Positions 17,758 to 27,380 of a stretch of DNA of 64,000 bases are shown here, piece by piece. Location: contig NZ_SELD02000008.1 of assembly GCF_004923205.2 (NCBI RefSeq), positions 1 to 64,000 of the forward strand. Reading direction: 5' to 3'. A program made the position numbers and the translations under genes. The stretch comes from Paracoccus aeridis (GTDB lineage: Bacteria > Pseudomonadota > Alphaproteobacteria > Rhodobacterales > Rhodobacteraceae). The notes below the pieces were generated by a model. That model saw only the letters and a program-made list of their open reading frames with translations, was not told where the DNA came from and made no database searches. The number at the start of each line of letters is the position of its first letter. The stretch's first letter is position 1.

Positions 17758-18768
17758 ATGACCGACGACGCACCCCCGACCGCCACCCGGCTGACCGACG
17801 TCGCCCGCCGCGCGGGCGTGTCCACGGCCACCGTCAGCCGCGCCCTGTCGCGCCCCGAGATGGTGTCGCCCGCCGCCCGCGACGCGGTGCAGCGCGCGGT
17901 CGCGGCGACGGGCTACCGGATGAACCACGCCGCGCGGAACCTGCGCAAGCAGCGGACCGGCGCCATCGTCGCGCTGGTGCCCAACCTCGGCAACCCGTTC
18001 TTCGCCAAGATCCTGTCCGGGATGGGGCAGGAACTGAGCGCCGCGGGCTACGACCTGCTCGTCGGCGACACGATGGAGGCGGGTGGCCGGCACCGTGCGC
18101 TGGACCGGTTCCTCGATCCCTCGCGCGCGGACGGGATCATCCTGCTGGACGGGCAGGTCACGCTGGACGACCTGCGCGCCCTTCCCGACGCGCCGCCGGT
18201 GGTGATGGCCTGCGAGTGGATCGAGGGCGCGGCCCTGCCCCGCGTCGTGCTGGACAACGCGGCCGGGGCCGGGATGGCCGCGCGGCACCTGTTGGACCTC
18301 GGGCACCGGCGGATCGGCTGGATCGGCGGTCCCGAGGGGAACGTGCTGCACCTGTCGCGGCTGGCGGGGCTGCGCCGCGCGCTGCCGGACCTGGCCGAGG
18401 GCTACGTGGGCGATTTCTCGCTGCAGGCCGGCGCGCGCGCGGGGGCGGAGTGGCTGGCCCGCGATCCCGCCGCGCGAGCGACCGGGATCGCGGCCTTCAG
18501 CGACGAGATGGCCGCGGGCTTCATGGCCGAGCTGCAGCGCGCGGGCGTGTCGATCCCGGCCGAGGTGTCGGTGGTGGGTTTCGACGGGATCGACTGGGTC
18601 GCGCACCTGCCGACGCCGCTCACGACCGTGCGCCAGCCCAAGCAGGACCTGGGCCGCACCGCCGCCCGCACCCTGCTGGCGCGGATCCGGGGCGAGACGA
18701 TCCCGGTCGAGACCGTGCTGCAACCCGAACTGCTCGTCCGCGCCTCGACCGGCCCAGAGCCGGGTTGA
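17758..18768 (+). CDS. LacI family transcriptional regulator
   Basis: 336 residues. The N-terminal LacI helix-turn-helix is RLTDVARRAGVSTATVSRAL (11-30), with the hinge helix near residues 55-65 (NHAARNLRKQ). A periplasmic-binding-like effector domain follows (VVGFDGIDWVAHL, TTVRQP). It is divergently transcribed from the sugar transport/catabolism operon, so it is presumably its repressor, with the sugar or a metabolite as inducer. The stop codon falls in the first unit of a 10-bp tandem repeat. Confidence 0.9.
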   Translation: MTDDAPPTATRLTDVARRAGVSTATVSRALSRPEMVSPAARDAVQRAVAATGYRMNHAARNLRKQRTGAIVALVPNLGNPFFAKILSGMGQELSAAGYDLLVGDTMEAGGRHRALDRFLDPSRADGIILLDGQVTLDDLRALPDAPPVVMACEWIEGAALPRVVLDNAAGAGMAARHLLDLGHRRIGWIGGPEGNVLHLSRLAGLRRALPDLAEGYVGDFSLQAGARAGAEWLARDPAARATGIAAFSDEMAAGFMAELQRAGVSIPAEVSVVGFDGIDWVAHLPTPLTTVRQPKQDLGRTAARTLLARIRGETIPVETVLQPELLVRASTGPEPG

Positions 18769-18790
18769 GCCGGGTTGAGCCGGGTTGAGC
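18761..18790. repeat. 10-bp tandem repeat (three copies)
   Basis: CGGGTTGAGC is repeated three times in perfect register from 18761, spanning the lacI-type gene stop and the short gap to the convergent DUF2155 gene. Copy-number change here would not alter the upstream protein, because the first copy holds the stop. Confidence 0.8.
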
Positions 18791-18794
18791 CGGA

Positions 18795-19493
18795 TCAGTC
18801 CGCCGGCGGCTCGCCGTCCGGCCCGGGCCCGACGCCGGTGTCGGCATCCGGATCGGCGCCCGTGTCGGCATCCGGATCGTCGCCCGGCTCGAGATCCGTA
18901 TCGCCGCCGCCGTCCGCAGCGAATTCTTCCGGCGCGGGGCCACCCTCGCCCGCGTCCTCGGGCTGCGGTTCGGTGTCGGGCTCATAGACCAGCTCGGGCT
19001 GTGCCGGGTTGGTGCCGTCGTTGCAGGTCACGACCCAGATATCGTAGCGCGCATCGTCCAGCGCCGACAGCGCGGGCGACGACGCGATCATCCACCCCGA
19101 AAAGGGCGTGGTCCCGGTTTTGCGGTTGGTGATCGTCATCTGCGCGAAGGCGTCGGAATCGGGGTCGTCCGCGGGTTCCCGGCACTCGCCCAGCCGCACG
19201 GTCAGGCGGCCGAAATCGACGCTGTCGCCCACCGCCAGCGGCAGGTCGGTCGTGACGCCCGAAATCTTGTCGAGGCCCCGCAGCAGGGCGCCATCCGCGC
19301 GCACGACCCGCGGACCCGCATCCTGCGCCGCGGCTGCCCGGCGGGCGGCGGGCCGGTCGGACGGGGCCTGGGCGAAGGCAGCCTGGGCGAACACGGTCCC
19401 ACCGGACGCCGGGATCATCGCCCCGATCGCCGTCAGTGCCACGGCACCCGCCGCCACGCGCGCGCCTGCCCGCATCATCCCCGCCATCCGCAT
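18795..19493 (-). CDS. DUF2155 family secreted protein
   Basis: 232 residues with a signal peptide (cleavage near VFAQA, about residue 37). The conserved DUF2155 core runs from about residue 60 to 170, including VRADGALLRGLDKISG and FSGWMIASSPALSALDD. Tryptophan and cysteine positions (WVVTCND) fit the family. The function of DUF2155 is unknown, but it commonly sits beside the NDUFA12-type gene in Rhodobacteraceae, as here. The C-terminal 60 residues are an acidic Pro/Gly/Asp tail with DADTG repeats. Confidence 0.75.
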   Translation of the reverse strand: MRMAGMMRAGARVAAGAVALTAIGAMIPASGGTVFAQAAFAQAPSDRPAARRAAAAQDAGPRVVRADGALLRGLDKISGVTTDLPLAVGDSVDFGRLTVRLGECREPADDPDSDAFAQMTITNRKTGTTPFSGWMIASSPALSALDDARYDIWVVTCNDGTNPAQPELVYEPDTEPQPEDAGEGGPAPEEFAADGGGDTDLEPGDDPDADTGADPDADTGVGPGPDGEPPAD

Positions 19494-19502
19494 GGCGGCC
19501 GG

Positions 19503-19886
19503 TTACTCGGGCCGCCAGGCGTCGTAGTCGCGCCGCTCGATCGGGTCGGCGCGCAGCAGCGAGCCCGCGGGAACGTAGGCGGCGGGGGTGCCGGTCAGGT
19601 TCGGGCGATGCGGCGCTTCCCACGGCTTGCGGACCAGCGGCGCGCGGGTTGGCGGCTCGTCATAGGTGTGGTGCAGCCAACCGTGCCATTCGGGGCTGAC
19701 CCGGCTCGCCTCGGATTCACCGTTGTAGATGACCCAGCGCCGCTTGCCGCCGGCCGTCTGGTAATAGACGTTGCCCTGTTCGTCCTCGCCGACCTTCGCG
19801 CCGTTGAGCGCGGTCCAGACCTGCGTGTTGAGCGTCTGCCCGTTCCACCAGGTCAGCAGGCGATGGATGATCGACTTCGACGACAT
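19503..19886 (-). CDS. NDUFA12-type complex I accessory subunit
   Basis: 127 residues matching the 17.2-kDa subunit of NADH:ubiquinone oxidoreductase kept in Alphaproteobacteria and mitochondria. The visible family blocks are [38 protein letters not shown] and [13 protein letters not shown]. It lies on the matrix/cytoplasmic arm and helps stabilise complex I. The start at 19886 has AAGGAT upstream. It sits 9 bases before the DUF2155 gene and probably forms an operon with it. Confidence 0.92.
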   Translation of the reverse strand: MSSKSIIHRLLTWWNGQTLNTQVWTALNGAKVGEDEQGNVYYQTAGGKRRWVIYNGESEASRVSPEWHGWLHHTYDEPPTRAPLVRKPWEAPHRPNLTGTPAAYVPAGSLLRADPIERRDYDAWRPE

Positions 19887-20035
19887 GGGAGATGATCCTT
19901 GCGGCAACCTTGCCGGGCGGTATCGCGCAATCCGGGGACGAGGTCCAGCGCCTTGCGGGGACCGTGCGCGCCCCCTTGCGCGGATGAGCGCGGTGCGCCA
20001 TCGCTGGCGCGGGGCAAGGGGGAGGAGCTTCGGAC

Positions 20036-21208
20036 ATGGTCGACGTGCTGATCGCGGGGGGCGCGGTGATGGGCGCATCGGTGGCGTTCTGGCTGAAGCG
20101 GCTGGACCCCGCGCTCGACATCGAGGTGGTCGAGCCGGACCCGACCTACGCCACCAGCTCGACCGCGCTTGCCGCCTCGGGGATCCGGATGCAGTTCTCG
20201 GACCCTGTAAACGTCGAGATCAGCCGCTTCGGCGTCGACTTCATCCGCGACTTCGCCCGCCACACCGGCCCCGCCGGCGAGGTGCCTGACCTCGGCTTCA
20301 AGGAGAACGGCTACCTGTTCCTCGCCTCGACCGACACCGGGGCGGCGACGATGGAAAGCCTTGCCGCCATGCAGCGCGGGCTCGGCGCGGGAACGCGGGT
20401 GCTGGGCCGGGGCGAGCTGGCCGAGAAGTTCCCCTGGATGCAGCTCGACGACATCGTGGCGGGGTCGCTGGGGTCGCGGGACGAGGGGTTCTTCGACAAC
20501 ATGGGCCTGCTCTACGGCTTCCGGAACGCGGCCCGCGCCGCGGGCGTCAGGTTCGTGCGCGACCGCGTGGTGGCGCTGGAACGGGACGGCGACCGCGTTG
20601 CGGCGGCGGTCCTGGAACAGGGCGGGCCCCGGACGGCGCAGGCTTACGTCAACTGCATCGGCCCGCGCGCGGCGACGCTGATGAGGACCGCGGGCCTCGA
20701 CCTTCCGGTCGAGCCGCGGAAGCGCACCGTTTTCGTCGTGGACGCGCCGCAGGCCCGCCACCCGGACGCACCGCTGGTGATCGACCCTTCGGGCATCTGG
20801 TTCCGGCCCGAACATGGCCAATGGCTCGCCGCGACGGTCCCTGCAACGGACGGCCCCTGCGACGAGAACGACTTCGACCCCGAGCACGCGCTCTTCGAGG
20901 ACGAGGTCTGGCCCGCGCTCTACAACCGCGCCGAGGGCTTCGGCGAGGCGAAGGTGGTGCGGATGTGGGCCGGGCACTATGCCTTCAACACGCTCGACCA
21001 GAACGCGATCCTCGGGCGCAACCCGCAGGTGCCGAACCTCTATCACGCGAACGGCTTCTCCGGGCACGGGCTGCAGCAGGCCCCGGCGGTCGGGCGCGGC
21101 ATCGCCGAGCAGATCGTGCACGGCGACTGGGTGACGCTGGACCTGTCGCCCCTGTCGCTGCAGCGTGTCCTGGACGGCCGCCCGATGACCGAGGCGGCCG
21201 TGGTCTGA
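20036..21208 (+). CDS. FAD-dependent oxidoreductase (DAO superfamily, FOXRED1-like)
   Basis: 390 residues. The N-terminal dinucleotide-binding region is [19 protein letters not shown] (residues 2-20), where GAVMGAS replaces the common GxGxxG spacing. Downstream are [18 protein letters not shown], a typical DAO active-site strand, and a C-terminal [17 protein letters not shown] flavin-contact block. The family includes sarcosine and D-amino-acid oxidases and mitochondrial FOXRED1, a complex I assembly factor. Divergence from the NDUFA12-type gene makes the FOXRED1 comparison attractive, but the enzymatic substrate is unknown. Confidence 0.8.
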   Translation: MVDVLIAGGAVMGASVAFWLKRLDPALDIEVVEPDPTYATSSTALAASGIRMQFSDPVNVEISRFGVDFIRDFARHTGPAGEVPDLGFKENGYLFLASTDTGAATMESLAAMQRGLGAGTRVLGRGELAEKFPWMQLDDIVAGSLGSRDEGFFDNMGLLYGFRNAARAAGVRFVRDRVVALERDGDRVAAAVLEQGGPRTAQAYVNCIGPRAATLMRTAGLDLPVEPRKRTVFVVDAPQARHPDAPLVIDPSGIWFRPEHGQWLAATVPATDGPCDENDFDPEHALFEDEVWPALYNRAEGFGEAKVVRMWAGHYAFNTLDQNAILGRNPQVPNLYHANGFSGHGLQQAPAVGRGIAEQIVHGDWVTLDLSPLSLQRVLDGRPMTEAAVV

Positions 21209-21273
21209 CCCTCGACCGCTTTCCTGCGCCGCCCGACCGTGGCATGAAGCGGCCACCCTGCGAGAGACGTCAC

Positions 21274-21861
21274 ATGCCCTTCACCATCGCCATCGACGGA
21301 CCCGCCGCGTCGGGAAAGGGGACCATCGCGCGCGCGCTGGCCGCGCATTACGGCTTTGCCCATCTCGATACGGGGCTGCTGTACCGCGCGGTCGGCGCGC
21401 GCGGCGGCGATCCCGTCGCGGCCGCGCGGGCGCTGGAGCCTGCGGACCTCGCCCGCCCCGGCCTCCGCACCGCCGAGGCGGGGATCGCGGCCAGCATCGT
21501 CGCGGCGATCCCCGAGGTGCGGGCGGCGCTCGTCGACTTCCAGCGCCGCTTCGCCGCGCAGGAGCCGGGGGCGATCCTCGACGGGCGCGACATCGGCACC
21601 GCGATCTGCCCGCACGCCGAGGTGAAACTCTACGTCATCGCCGACGACCGCACCCGCGCGCAGCGCCGCGCGGCCGAACTGGACGCCGACGAGGACGAGA
21701 CCCTCGCCCAGCTGCGCGACCGCGATGCCCGCGACAGCACCCGCGCGACGACACCGCTGCGCCCCGCACCCGACGCGGTGTTCCTCGACACTACCACGCT
21801 CACCATCGACGAGGCGATCGCCCGCGCGGTGGCCGAGGTCGAGGCCAGGATGGACGACTGA
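21274..21861 (+). CDS. cmk: Cytidylate kinase
   Basis: Phosphorylates CMP/dCMP with ATP in pyrimidine salvage. The P-loop is GPAASGKGT (residues 9-17), followed by the family blocks [25 protein letters not shown] and the lid RDARDSTR. At 195 residues it is about 20-30 shorter than Escherichia coli Cmk (227 aa), the shortening falling in the NMP-binding insert (about 45-70). The ATG at 21274 is the only start that begins at the conserved FTIAIDGPA strand. It precedes rpsA, as in many proteobacteria. Confidence 0.92.
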   Translation: MPFTIAIDGPAASGKGTIARALAAHYGFAHLDTGLLYRAVGARGGDPVAAARALEPADLARPGLRTAEAGIAASIVAAIPEVRAALVDFQRRFAAQEPGAILDGRDIGTAICPHAEVKLYVIADDRTRAQRRAAELDADEDETLAQLRDRDARDSTRATTPLRPAPDAVFLDTTTLTIDEAIARAVAEVEARMDD

Positions 21862-22162
21862 GGCCGGATCGGCCGGGCGGTCGGGACCCGTGGTCGTCCG
21901 GTTCGGCCGCGACCCGGCTTCGAGCGCCCGCCCCCCTCGCCCGGCTTGCGCCGGCGGACGTGGCGCGGTATAGGCGCGCCAGTCTTCCAGGCGACGTGCT
22001 TTCAGGCGACATGGCCACAACAGGCCGCTGCAGATCGGGTCGGGCGCACAGCCGCGACCCTTTGTCGTTGCCCGGCCACCGCCGCCTGCGGGACATCACA
22101 ATCAGACCGGCGGAGCCAACCGCCCGGCCCGTAAAGTGCAACGCAAAGGATATCACCGCCAC
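21862..22162 (+). other. cmk-rpsA intergenic region (rpsA leader)
   Basis: About 300 bases without a supportable gene. The first half is very GC-rich with short inverted repeats; the second is more mixed and ends with AAAGGA 12 bases before the rpsA ATG. Ribosomal protein S1 represses its own mRNA through a structured leader in gamma-proteobacteria. A similar role is possible here, but no conserved structure could be assigned by eye. Confidence 0.3.
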
Positions 22163-23842
22163 ATGGCGAAAAACGCATCCATGGAGGAGTTCGAGGCCCT
22201 CCTGAACGACAGCCTCGAGATCGACACGCCCAGCGAAGGCTCGGTCGTGCGCGGCAAGGTCATCGCCATCGAGGCGGGCCAAGCCATCATCGACGTCGGC
22301 TACAAGATGGAAGGCCGCGTCGATCTGAAGGAATTCGCAGGGCCTGGCGAGGAAGCCAGCCTGCAGGTCGGCGACGAAGTCGAAGTGTTCCTCGACCGGG
22401 TCGAGAACGCGCGCGGCGAAGCCTCGATCAGCCGCGAGAAGGCCCGCCGCGAAGAGGCGTGGGACCGCCTGGAGCAGGCCTACGCCAAGGAAGAGCGCGT
22501 CGACGGCGCCATCTTCGGCCGCGTCAAGGGCGGCTTCACCGTGGACCTGGGCGGCGCTGTCGCGTTCCTGCCGGGTTCGCAGGTCGACGTGCGCCCCGTG
22601 CGCGATGCCGGCCCGCTGATGGGCCTGAAGCAGCCGTTCCAGATCCTCAAGATGGACCGCCGCCGCGGCAACATCGTCGTGTCGCGCCGCGCCATTCTTG
22701 AAGAGAGCCGCGCCGAGCAGCGCGCCGAGGTCATCGCCAACCTGCACGAAGGTCAGGTCGTCGACGGCGTGGTCAAGAACATCACCGAATACGGCGCGTT
22801 CGTCGACCTCGGCGGCGTGGACGGCCTGCTGCACGTCACCGACATGGCGTGGCGCCGCGTGAACCACCCGTCCGAGATCCTGGCGATCGGCGAAACCGTC
22901 AAGGTGCAGGTCGTCAAGATCAACAAGGAAACCCACCGCATCAGCCTGGGCATGAAGCAGCTCCAGTCCGATCCGTGGGACACCGTGGCCGACAAGTTCC
23001 CGATCGGGTCGGTCCACAAGGGCCGCGTCACCAACATCACCGACTACGGCGCCTTCGTGGAGCTGGAAGCCGGGATCGAGGGCCTGGTCCACGTCTCGGA
23101 AATGTCCTGGACCAAGAAGAACGTCCACCCCGGCAAGATCGTCTCGACCTCGCAGGAAGTCGACGTCATGGTGCTGGAGATCGACGAGCAGAAGCGCCGC
23201 GTGAGCCTGGGCCTGAAGCAGACCCAGCGTAACCCGTGGGAAGTGTTCGCCGAGACCCACCCCGCCGGCACCCAGATCGAGGGCGAGGTCAAGAACATCA
23301 CCGAGTTCGGTCTGTTCGTGGGCCTGGAAGGCGACATCGACGGCATGGTCCACCTGTCGGACCTGTCGTGGGACCAGCGCGGCGAGGACGCGATCCAGAA
23401 CTTCCGCAAGGGCGACGTCGTCCGCGCGGCGGTCCAGGAAGTCGACGTCGAGAAGGAGCGGATCTCGCTCTCGATCAAGGCGCTGGAAAACGACACCATG
23501 TCGGAAGCCGTTGACGGCGTGAAGCGTGGCTCGGTCGTGTCGGTCGTCGTGACCGCCGTCGAGGACGGCGGGATCGAGGTGGAATACAACGGCGTGAAGT
23601 CGTTCATCCGCCGCTCGGACCTCGCCCGCGACCGCCAGGACCAGCGCCCCGAGCGCTTCCAGGTCGGCGACACCATCGACGCCCGCGTGACCAACATCGA
23701 CACCAAGACCCGCCGCCTGGGCCTGTCGATCAAGGCCCGCGAGATCGCCGAGGAAAAGGAGGCGATCGACCAGTACGGCTCGTCCGATTCGGGCGCTTCG
23801 CTGGGCGACATCCTGGGCGCCGCGCTGAAGAACCGCGGCTGA
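22163..23842 (+). CDS. rpsA: 30S ribosomal protein S1
   Basis: 559 residues, normal for alphaproteobacterial S1. Successive S1 RNA-binding repeats are clear from about residue 30 to 530. Several contain the repeat signature, e.g. VKNITEYGAFVDLGGVDGLLHVTDM, VTNITDYGAFVELEAGIEGLVHVSEM and VKNITEFGLFVGLEGDIDGMVHLSDL. S1 melts mRNA structure at the ribosome. The start ATG before AKNASMEEFEALL is chosen over an in-frame ATG nine codons upstream, because the protein conservation starts here. A terminator-like hairpin follows. Confidence 0.97.
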   Translation: MAKNASMEEFEALLNDSLEIDTPSEGSVVRGKVIAIEAGQAIIDVGYKMEGRVDLKEFAGPGEEASLQVGDEVEVFLDRVENARGEASISREKARREEAWDRLEQAYAKEERVDGAIFGRVKGGFTVDLGGAVAFLPGSQVDVRPVRDAGPLMGLKQPFQILKMDRRRGNIVVSRRAILEESRAEQRAEVIANLHEGQVVDGVVKNITEYGAFVDLGGVDGLLHVTDMAWRRVNHPSEILAIGETVKVQVVKINKETHRISLGMKQLQSDPWDTVADKFPIGSVHKGRVTNITDYGAFVELEAGIEGLVHVSEMSWTKKNVHPGKIVSTSQEVDVMVLEIDEQKRRVSLGLKQTQRNPWEVFAETHPAGTQIEGEVKNITEFGLFVGLEGDIDGMVHLSDLSWDQRGEDAIQNFRKGDVVRAAVQEVDVEKERISLSIKALENDTMSEAVDGVKRGSVVSVVVTAVEDGGIEVEYNGVKSFIRRSDLARDRQDQRPERFQVGDTIDARVTNIDTKTRRLGLSIKAREIAEEKEAIDQYGSSDSGASLGDILGAALKNRG

Positions 23843-23870
23843 TCCCGGCCCTACATGGCGAAACACGGTG

Positions 23871-23897
23871 CGCCGCCCCTCGGGGCGGCGTTGCCAT
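23871..23897 (+). terminator. Terminator after rpsA
   Basis: Perfect 8-bp stem CGCCGCCC/GGGCGGCG with CTCG loop, followed by TTGCCATTT. It is placed 28 bases after the rpsA stop. Confidence 0.65.
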
Positions 23898-24029
23898 TTC
23901 CGCGCGGGACCATGTCCAAGGTGTCGCAGGCCGGCGGAAAACTGCGTGCAACCATTTGGCTTTATTCGCGTTCCTCGTGACAGGCTTGGCTGGCCCGCAT
24001 GGCTCCGGCCCGAGGGTTCTGCCCCCGGA

Positions 24030-24070
24030 CGGGGTCGCCGAGCACGGGGTCGCCGAGCACGGGGCTTGCC
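24030..24070. repeat. 15-bp tandem repeat upstream of ihfB
   Basis: CGGGGTCGCCGAGCA occurs twice in tandem (24030-24044, 24045-24059) with a diverged partial third copy. It ends 19 bases before the ihfB start codon, so it lies in the 5' untranslated region. Confidence 0.7.
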
Positions 24071-24088
24071 GCGCACGCAGGGGTTCAG

Positions 24089-24373
24089 ATGATCCGGTCC
24101 GAATTGATCCAGAAGATTGCCGATGAGAACCCCCACCTGGTCCAGCGTGATGTCGAGAAGATCGTGGCGACCGTGTTCGAGGAAGTGATCGCCGCCATGG
24201 CGCGCGGTGATCGGGTCGAGCTGCGGGGGTTCGGCGCGTTCTCGGTCAAGAAGCGGGACGCAAGGCAAGGCCGCAATCCGCGCACGGGCGACATGGTGCA
24301 GGTAGAACAGAAGCACGTCCCGTTCTTCAAGACCGGCAAGCTGCTGCGGGACCGCCTGAACGCCGGCGAGTGA
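24089..24373 (+). CDS. ihfB: Integration host factor subunit beta
   Basis: 94 residues, the usual length of IHF-beta. Visible motifs are [17 protein letters not shown] at the start, [14 protein letters not shown], and the DNA-intercalating arm [21 protein letters not shown] with the key proline. It forms a heterodimer with IHF-alpha and bends DNA in replication, recombination and transcription. Located between rpsA and lapA as in many proteobacteria. Confidence 0.95.
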   Translation: MIRSELIQKIADENPHLVQRDVEKIVATVFEEVIAAMARGDRVELRGFGAFSVKKRDARQGRNPRTGDMVQVEQKHVPFFKTGKLLRDRLNAGE

Positions 24374-24568
24374 CACCGGCGCCGCCGTCGTGCCCGGACG
24401 ATTGCTCGTGGTCGGCACCGGACAACGCGGCGCGGCAATGACCGGGTCGCCAGCCCGCCTTTGCGGGCGGCGGTTGCGGGCGGCGGCGCGATGCGCCAGA
24501 TTGCGGCCAACGCGCACGCCGCCGCGACAGCGCCGCGCAATCCCGACTTCGGCCCGAGGAGCCTGCCC

Positions 24569-25012
24569 ATGCGAACCCTTCGCCTTCTGTTCGTGATCTT
24601 GCTGGGGCTCGTGCTGATCTGCGTGGCGCTTGCGAACCGCGCGCCCGTCACCGTAAGCCTGATGCCCCAGAACGTGGCCGACTTCATCGGTGGGCGCTGG
24701 TCGCTTTCGATGCCGCTGTTCCTTCTGATCTTCCTGACGCTGGTGATCGGGCTGGTCCTGGGCATCGTCGCCGAATGGATGCGGGAATCGCATTACCGGA
24801 ACATTGCCGCGCAGCGGCGGCGCGAAGTGGCCGCGCGGACGCGCGGGGGGCCCGTCACCGTGGCCGCGACCGGCGTGGCCGTCCCGCAGGACGACGTGCT
24901 GGCGATCCTCGACGCGTCCCGGCCGCAGCCCGCCGGCGCCGCGACCTCCGGCCCGCTCGTTCCCGCCCGCATCCCCGCGACCACGCCCGGCGCCGTCGCC
25001 GCCCGCCCGTGA
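24569..25012 (+). CDS. lapA: LapA family (DUF1049) inner-membrane protein
   Basis: 147 residues with two transmembrane segments: about 5-23 and about 46-68 ([19 protein letters not shown]). The conserved [10 protein letters not shown] lies between them, as in LapA/YciS, which partners LapB in controlling LPS synthesis in E. coli. A basic cytoplasmic helix follows ([11 protein letters not shown]). The last 50 residues are Ala/Pro-rich. The ATG at 24569 has GAGGAG seven bases upstream. No lapB follows; trpF does. Confidence 0.78.
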   Translation: MRTLRLLFVILLGLVLICVALANRAPVTVSLMPQNVADFIGGRWSLSMPLFLLIFLTLVIGLVLGIVAEWMRESHYRNIAAQRRREVAARTRGGPVTVAATGVAVPQDDVLAILDASRPQPAGAATSGPLVPARIPATTPGAVAARP

Positions 25013-25031
25013 TCCGCTGGATGACCGGGCC

Positions 25032-25685
25032 GTGACCGCCGCCGTCAAGATCTGCGGCCTGAGCCGGGCCGAGGATGTCCGCGCCGCCGCGCAGGCCGGC
25101 GCGCGGTACGCGGGCTTCGTTTTCTTCCCCCGCTCGCCCCGCAACGTGTCGCCCGAACAGGCGGCGGCGCTGGCGATTGCCGCGCCCGAGGGGCTCGCGC
25201 GGGTCGGGCTGTTCGTTGACCCGGACGACGCCGACCTCGACCGCGTGCTGGCGACCGTACCGCTCGACATCGTGCAGCTGCACGGGGCCGAGACGCCCGC
25301 CCGCGTGGCCGCGATCCGCGCCCTGACGGGGCTGCCGGTGATGAAGGCCGTGGGGGTTGCCGAGGCCGCCGACCTGCCCGCGCTGACCGACTACGGTGTC
25401 GTGGCCGACATCCTGCTGATCGACGCCAAGGCACCGAAGGACGCGGCGCTGCCGGGCGGAAACGGGCTGTCATTCGACTGGCGGCTTCTGGCGGGGCGAC
25501 GGATGCTGCGGCCCTGGATGCTGGCGGGCGGCCTGACCCCCGCCAACGTGGCCGAGGCGATCGCCCTGACCGGCGCGGCCGCGGTCGACGTCAGTTCCGG
25601 CGTGGAAAGCGCACCCGGCGTGAAGGACGCAGGGCTGATCCGCGGCTTCGTCGCCGCCGCGACCCAAGGCGATCGCGCCCGGTGA
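25032..25685 (+). CDS. trpF: Phosphoribosylanthranilate isomerase
   Basis: TIM-barrel enzyme of tryptophan synthesis, 217 residues. The N-terminal VKICGL has the catalytic cysteine; QLHG, DAKAPKD (with the catalytic aspartate) and [27 protein letters not shown] are the phosphate-binding blocks. The start is a GTG at 25032, five residues before VKICGL; no ATG is suitably placed. The stop overlaps the GTG of the acetyltransferase gene. Confidence 0.94.
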   Translation: MTAAVKICGLSRAEDVRAAAQAGARYAGFVFFPRSPRNVSPEQAAALAIAAPEGLARVGLFVDPDDADLDRVLATVPLDIVQLHGAETPARVAAIRALTGLPVMKAVGVAEAADLPALTDYGVVADILLIDAKAPKDAALPGGNGLSFDWRLLAGRRMLRPWMLAGGLTPANVAEAIALTGAAAVDVSSGVESAPGVKDAGLIRGFVAAATQGDRAR

Positions 25686-26122
25686 TCTGGCGCGAGGCCA
25701 CCCGCCTCGACGTCCCGGCCATCGTGGCGCTGCTCGCCGCCGACTCGCTTGGCCAGTCGCGCGAGATCGCGGACCCGTCCGCCTATCTCGCCGCCTTCGA
25801 CGCGATGGCGGCCGAGGGCGCGAACCACCAGATCGTGGCCGAGGACGGCGGCCGCGTCGTCGCCTGCTACCAGATCACCTTCATTTCCGGCCTGTCGCTG
25901 CAGGGCACCCGCCGCGCGCTGGTCGAGGCCGTCCGGGTTTCCCCGGGGCTGCGCGGGCAGGGCATCGGCGCGCAGATGTTCGCCGATGCCGAGGCGCGCG
26001 CCCGCGCCGCGGGTTGCAGGATCATGCAGCTGACCACCAACGCCGCCCGCACCGACGCGCACCGCTTCTACGACCGGCTCGGGTTTACCGCGTCCCATGT
26101 CGGGTTTAAGAAAACGCTCTGA
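25682..26122 (+). CDS. GNAT family N-acetyltransferase
   Basis: 146 residues with the GNAT acetyl-CoA-binding motif A at about 84-100 ([15 protein letters not shown]) and motif [11 protein letters not shown] near the C-terminus. The GTG start overlaps the trpF stop (GTGA), placing it in the trpF-trpB operon. The acceptor substrate is unknown; its presence between trpF and trpB is not explained by tryptophan synthesis. Confidence 0.85.
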   Translation: MIWREATRLDVPAIVALLAADSLGQSREIADPSAYLAAFDAMAAEGANHQIVAEDGGRVVACYQITFISGLSLQGTRRALVEAVRVSPGLRGQGIGAQMFADAEARARAAGCRIMQLTTNAARTDAHRFYDRLGFTASHVGFKKTL

Positions 26123-26144
26123 TCCCGGCCGACAGGAGCGTGCG

Positions 26145-27368
26145 ATGGACGATCTGCTGAACAGCTACATGAGCGGCCCCGACGAGCAGGGCCGTTTCGG
26201 CATCTTCGGCGGCCGCTTCGTCAGCGAGACGCTGATGCCGCTGATCCTGGACCTGCAGGCCGAATACGACCGCGCCAAGGCCGACCCCGCCTTCGCCGCC
26301 GAGATGGAGGACCTGCAGGTCAACTACGTCGGCCGCCCCTCGCCGCTCTACAAGGCCGAGCGGCTGACCGAACGGCTTGGCGGCGCGACGGTGTATTTCA
26401 AGCGCGAGGAGCTGAACCACACCGGCAGCCACAAGGTGAACAACGTGCTGGGGCAGATCCTGCTGGCGCGGCGCATGGGCAAGACCCGGATCATCGCGGA
26501 AACCGGCGCGGGCCAGCACGGGGTCGCCACCGCGACCGTCTGCGCGCGGTTCGGGCTGAAATGCGTGGTCTACATGGGCGCGCACGACGTCGAGCGCCAG
26601 CAGCCGAACGTGTTCCGCATGCGCCTGCTCGGGGCCGAGGTCGTCGCGGTGAAGTCCGGCCGCGGCACCCTGAAGGACGCGATGAACGACGCGATGCGCG
26701 ACTGGGTCACGAACGTGCACGACACCTTCTACTGCATCGGCACCGTGGCGGGCCCGCATCCCTACCCCGCAATGGTCCGCGACTTCCAGTCGATCATCGG
26801 ACGCGAGACAAAGACGCAGATCATGTCCGCCGAAGGGCGCCTGCCCGACACGATCATCGCCGCGATCGGCGGCGGGTCGAACGCCATGGGGCTGTTCCAC
26901 CCGTTCCTCGACGACCCGTCGGTCCGGATCATCGGGGTCGAGGCCGGCGGCAAGGGCGTTGACGCCCGGATGGAGCACTGCGCGAGCCTGTCGGGCGGCC
27001 GCCCGGGCGTCCTTCACGGCAACCGCACCTATCTTCTGCAGGACGACGACGGCCAGATCCTCGAAGGCAGCTCGATCAGCGCGGGCCTCGACTATCCCGG
27101 GATCGGTCCGGAACATGCGTGGCTGCACGAGGTGGGCCGCGCCGAATACGTCGCCATCACCGACAACGAGGCGCTCGCGGCCTTCGCGCTCTGCTGCGAG
27201 ACGGAAGGGATCATCCCCGCGCTCGAGCCCAGCCACGCGCTGGCCCACGTGGCGAAGATCGCCCCCGCGCTGCCGCGCGAGCACCTGATCGTGCTAAACC
27301 TGTCGGGCCGGGGCGACAAGGACATCTTCACCGTGGCCCGGCATCTGGGGGTGGAGATCACGGCCTGA
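26145..27368 (+). CDS. trpB: Tryptophan synthase beta chain
   Basis: 407 residues. The PLP lysine is in HTGSHKVNN (around residue 90), and the family blocks [21 protein letters not shown] (phosphate loop) and LSGRGDKD are intact. It joins indole and serine. ATG 26145 with AGGAG six bases upstream is chosen over an in-frame ATG 16 codons earlier that lies inside the acetyltransferase gene. trpA is not in the window immediately downstream. Confidence 0.97.
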   Translation: MDDLLNSYMSGPDEQGRFGIFGGRFVSETLMPLILDLQAEYDRAKADPAFAAEMEDLQVNYVGRPSPLYKAERLTERLGGATVYFKREELNHTGSHKVNNVLGQILLARRMGKTRIIAETGAGQHGVATATVCARFGLKCVVYMGAHDVERQQPNVFRMRLLGAEVVAVKSGRGTLKDAMNDAMRDWVTNVHDTFYCIGTVAGPHPYPAMVRDFQSIIGRETKTQIMSAEGRLPDTIIAAIGGGSNAMGLFHPFLDDPSVRIIGVEAGGKGVDARMEHCASLSGGRPGVLHGNRTYLLQDDDGQILEGSSISAGLDYPGIGPEHAWLHEVGRAEYVAITDNEALAAFALCCETEGIIPALEPSHALAHVAKIAPALPREHLIVLNLSGRGDKDIFTVARHLGVEITA

Positions 27369-27380
27369 CGCAGGGGCCGC

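Noticed and set aside
21800-25270. A 1156-residue minus-strand open frame over rpsA
   Set aside because: It is antisense to rpsA, ihfB, lapA and trpF, which all have clear families; no similarity seen in the frame.
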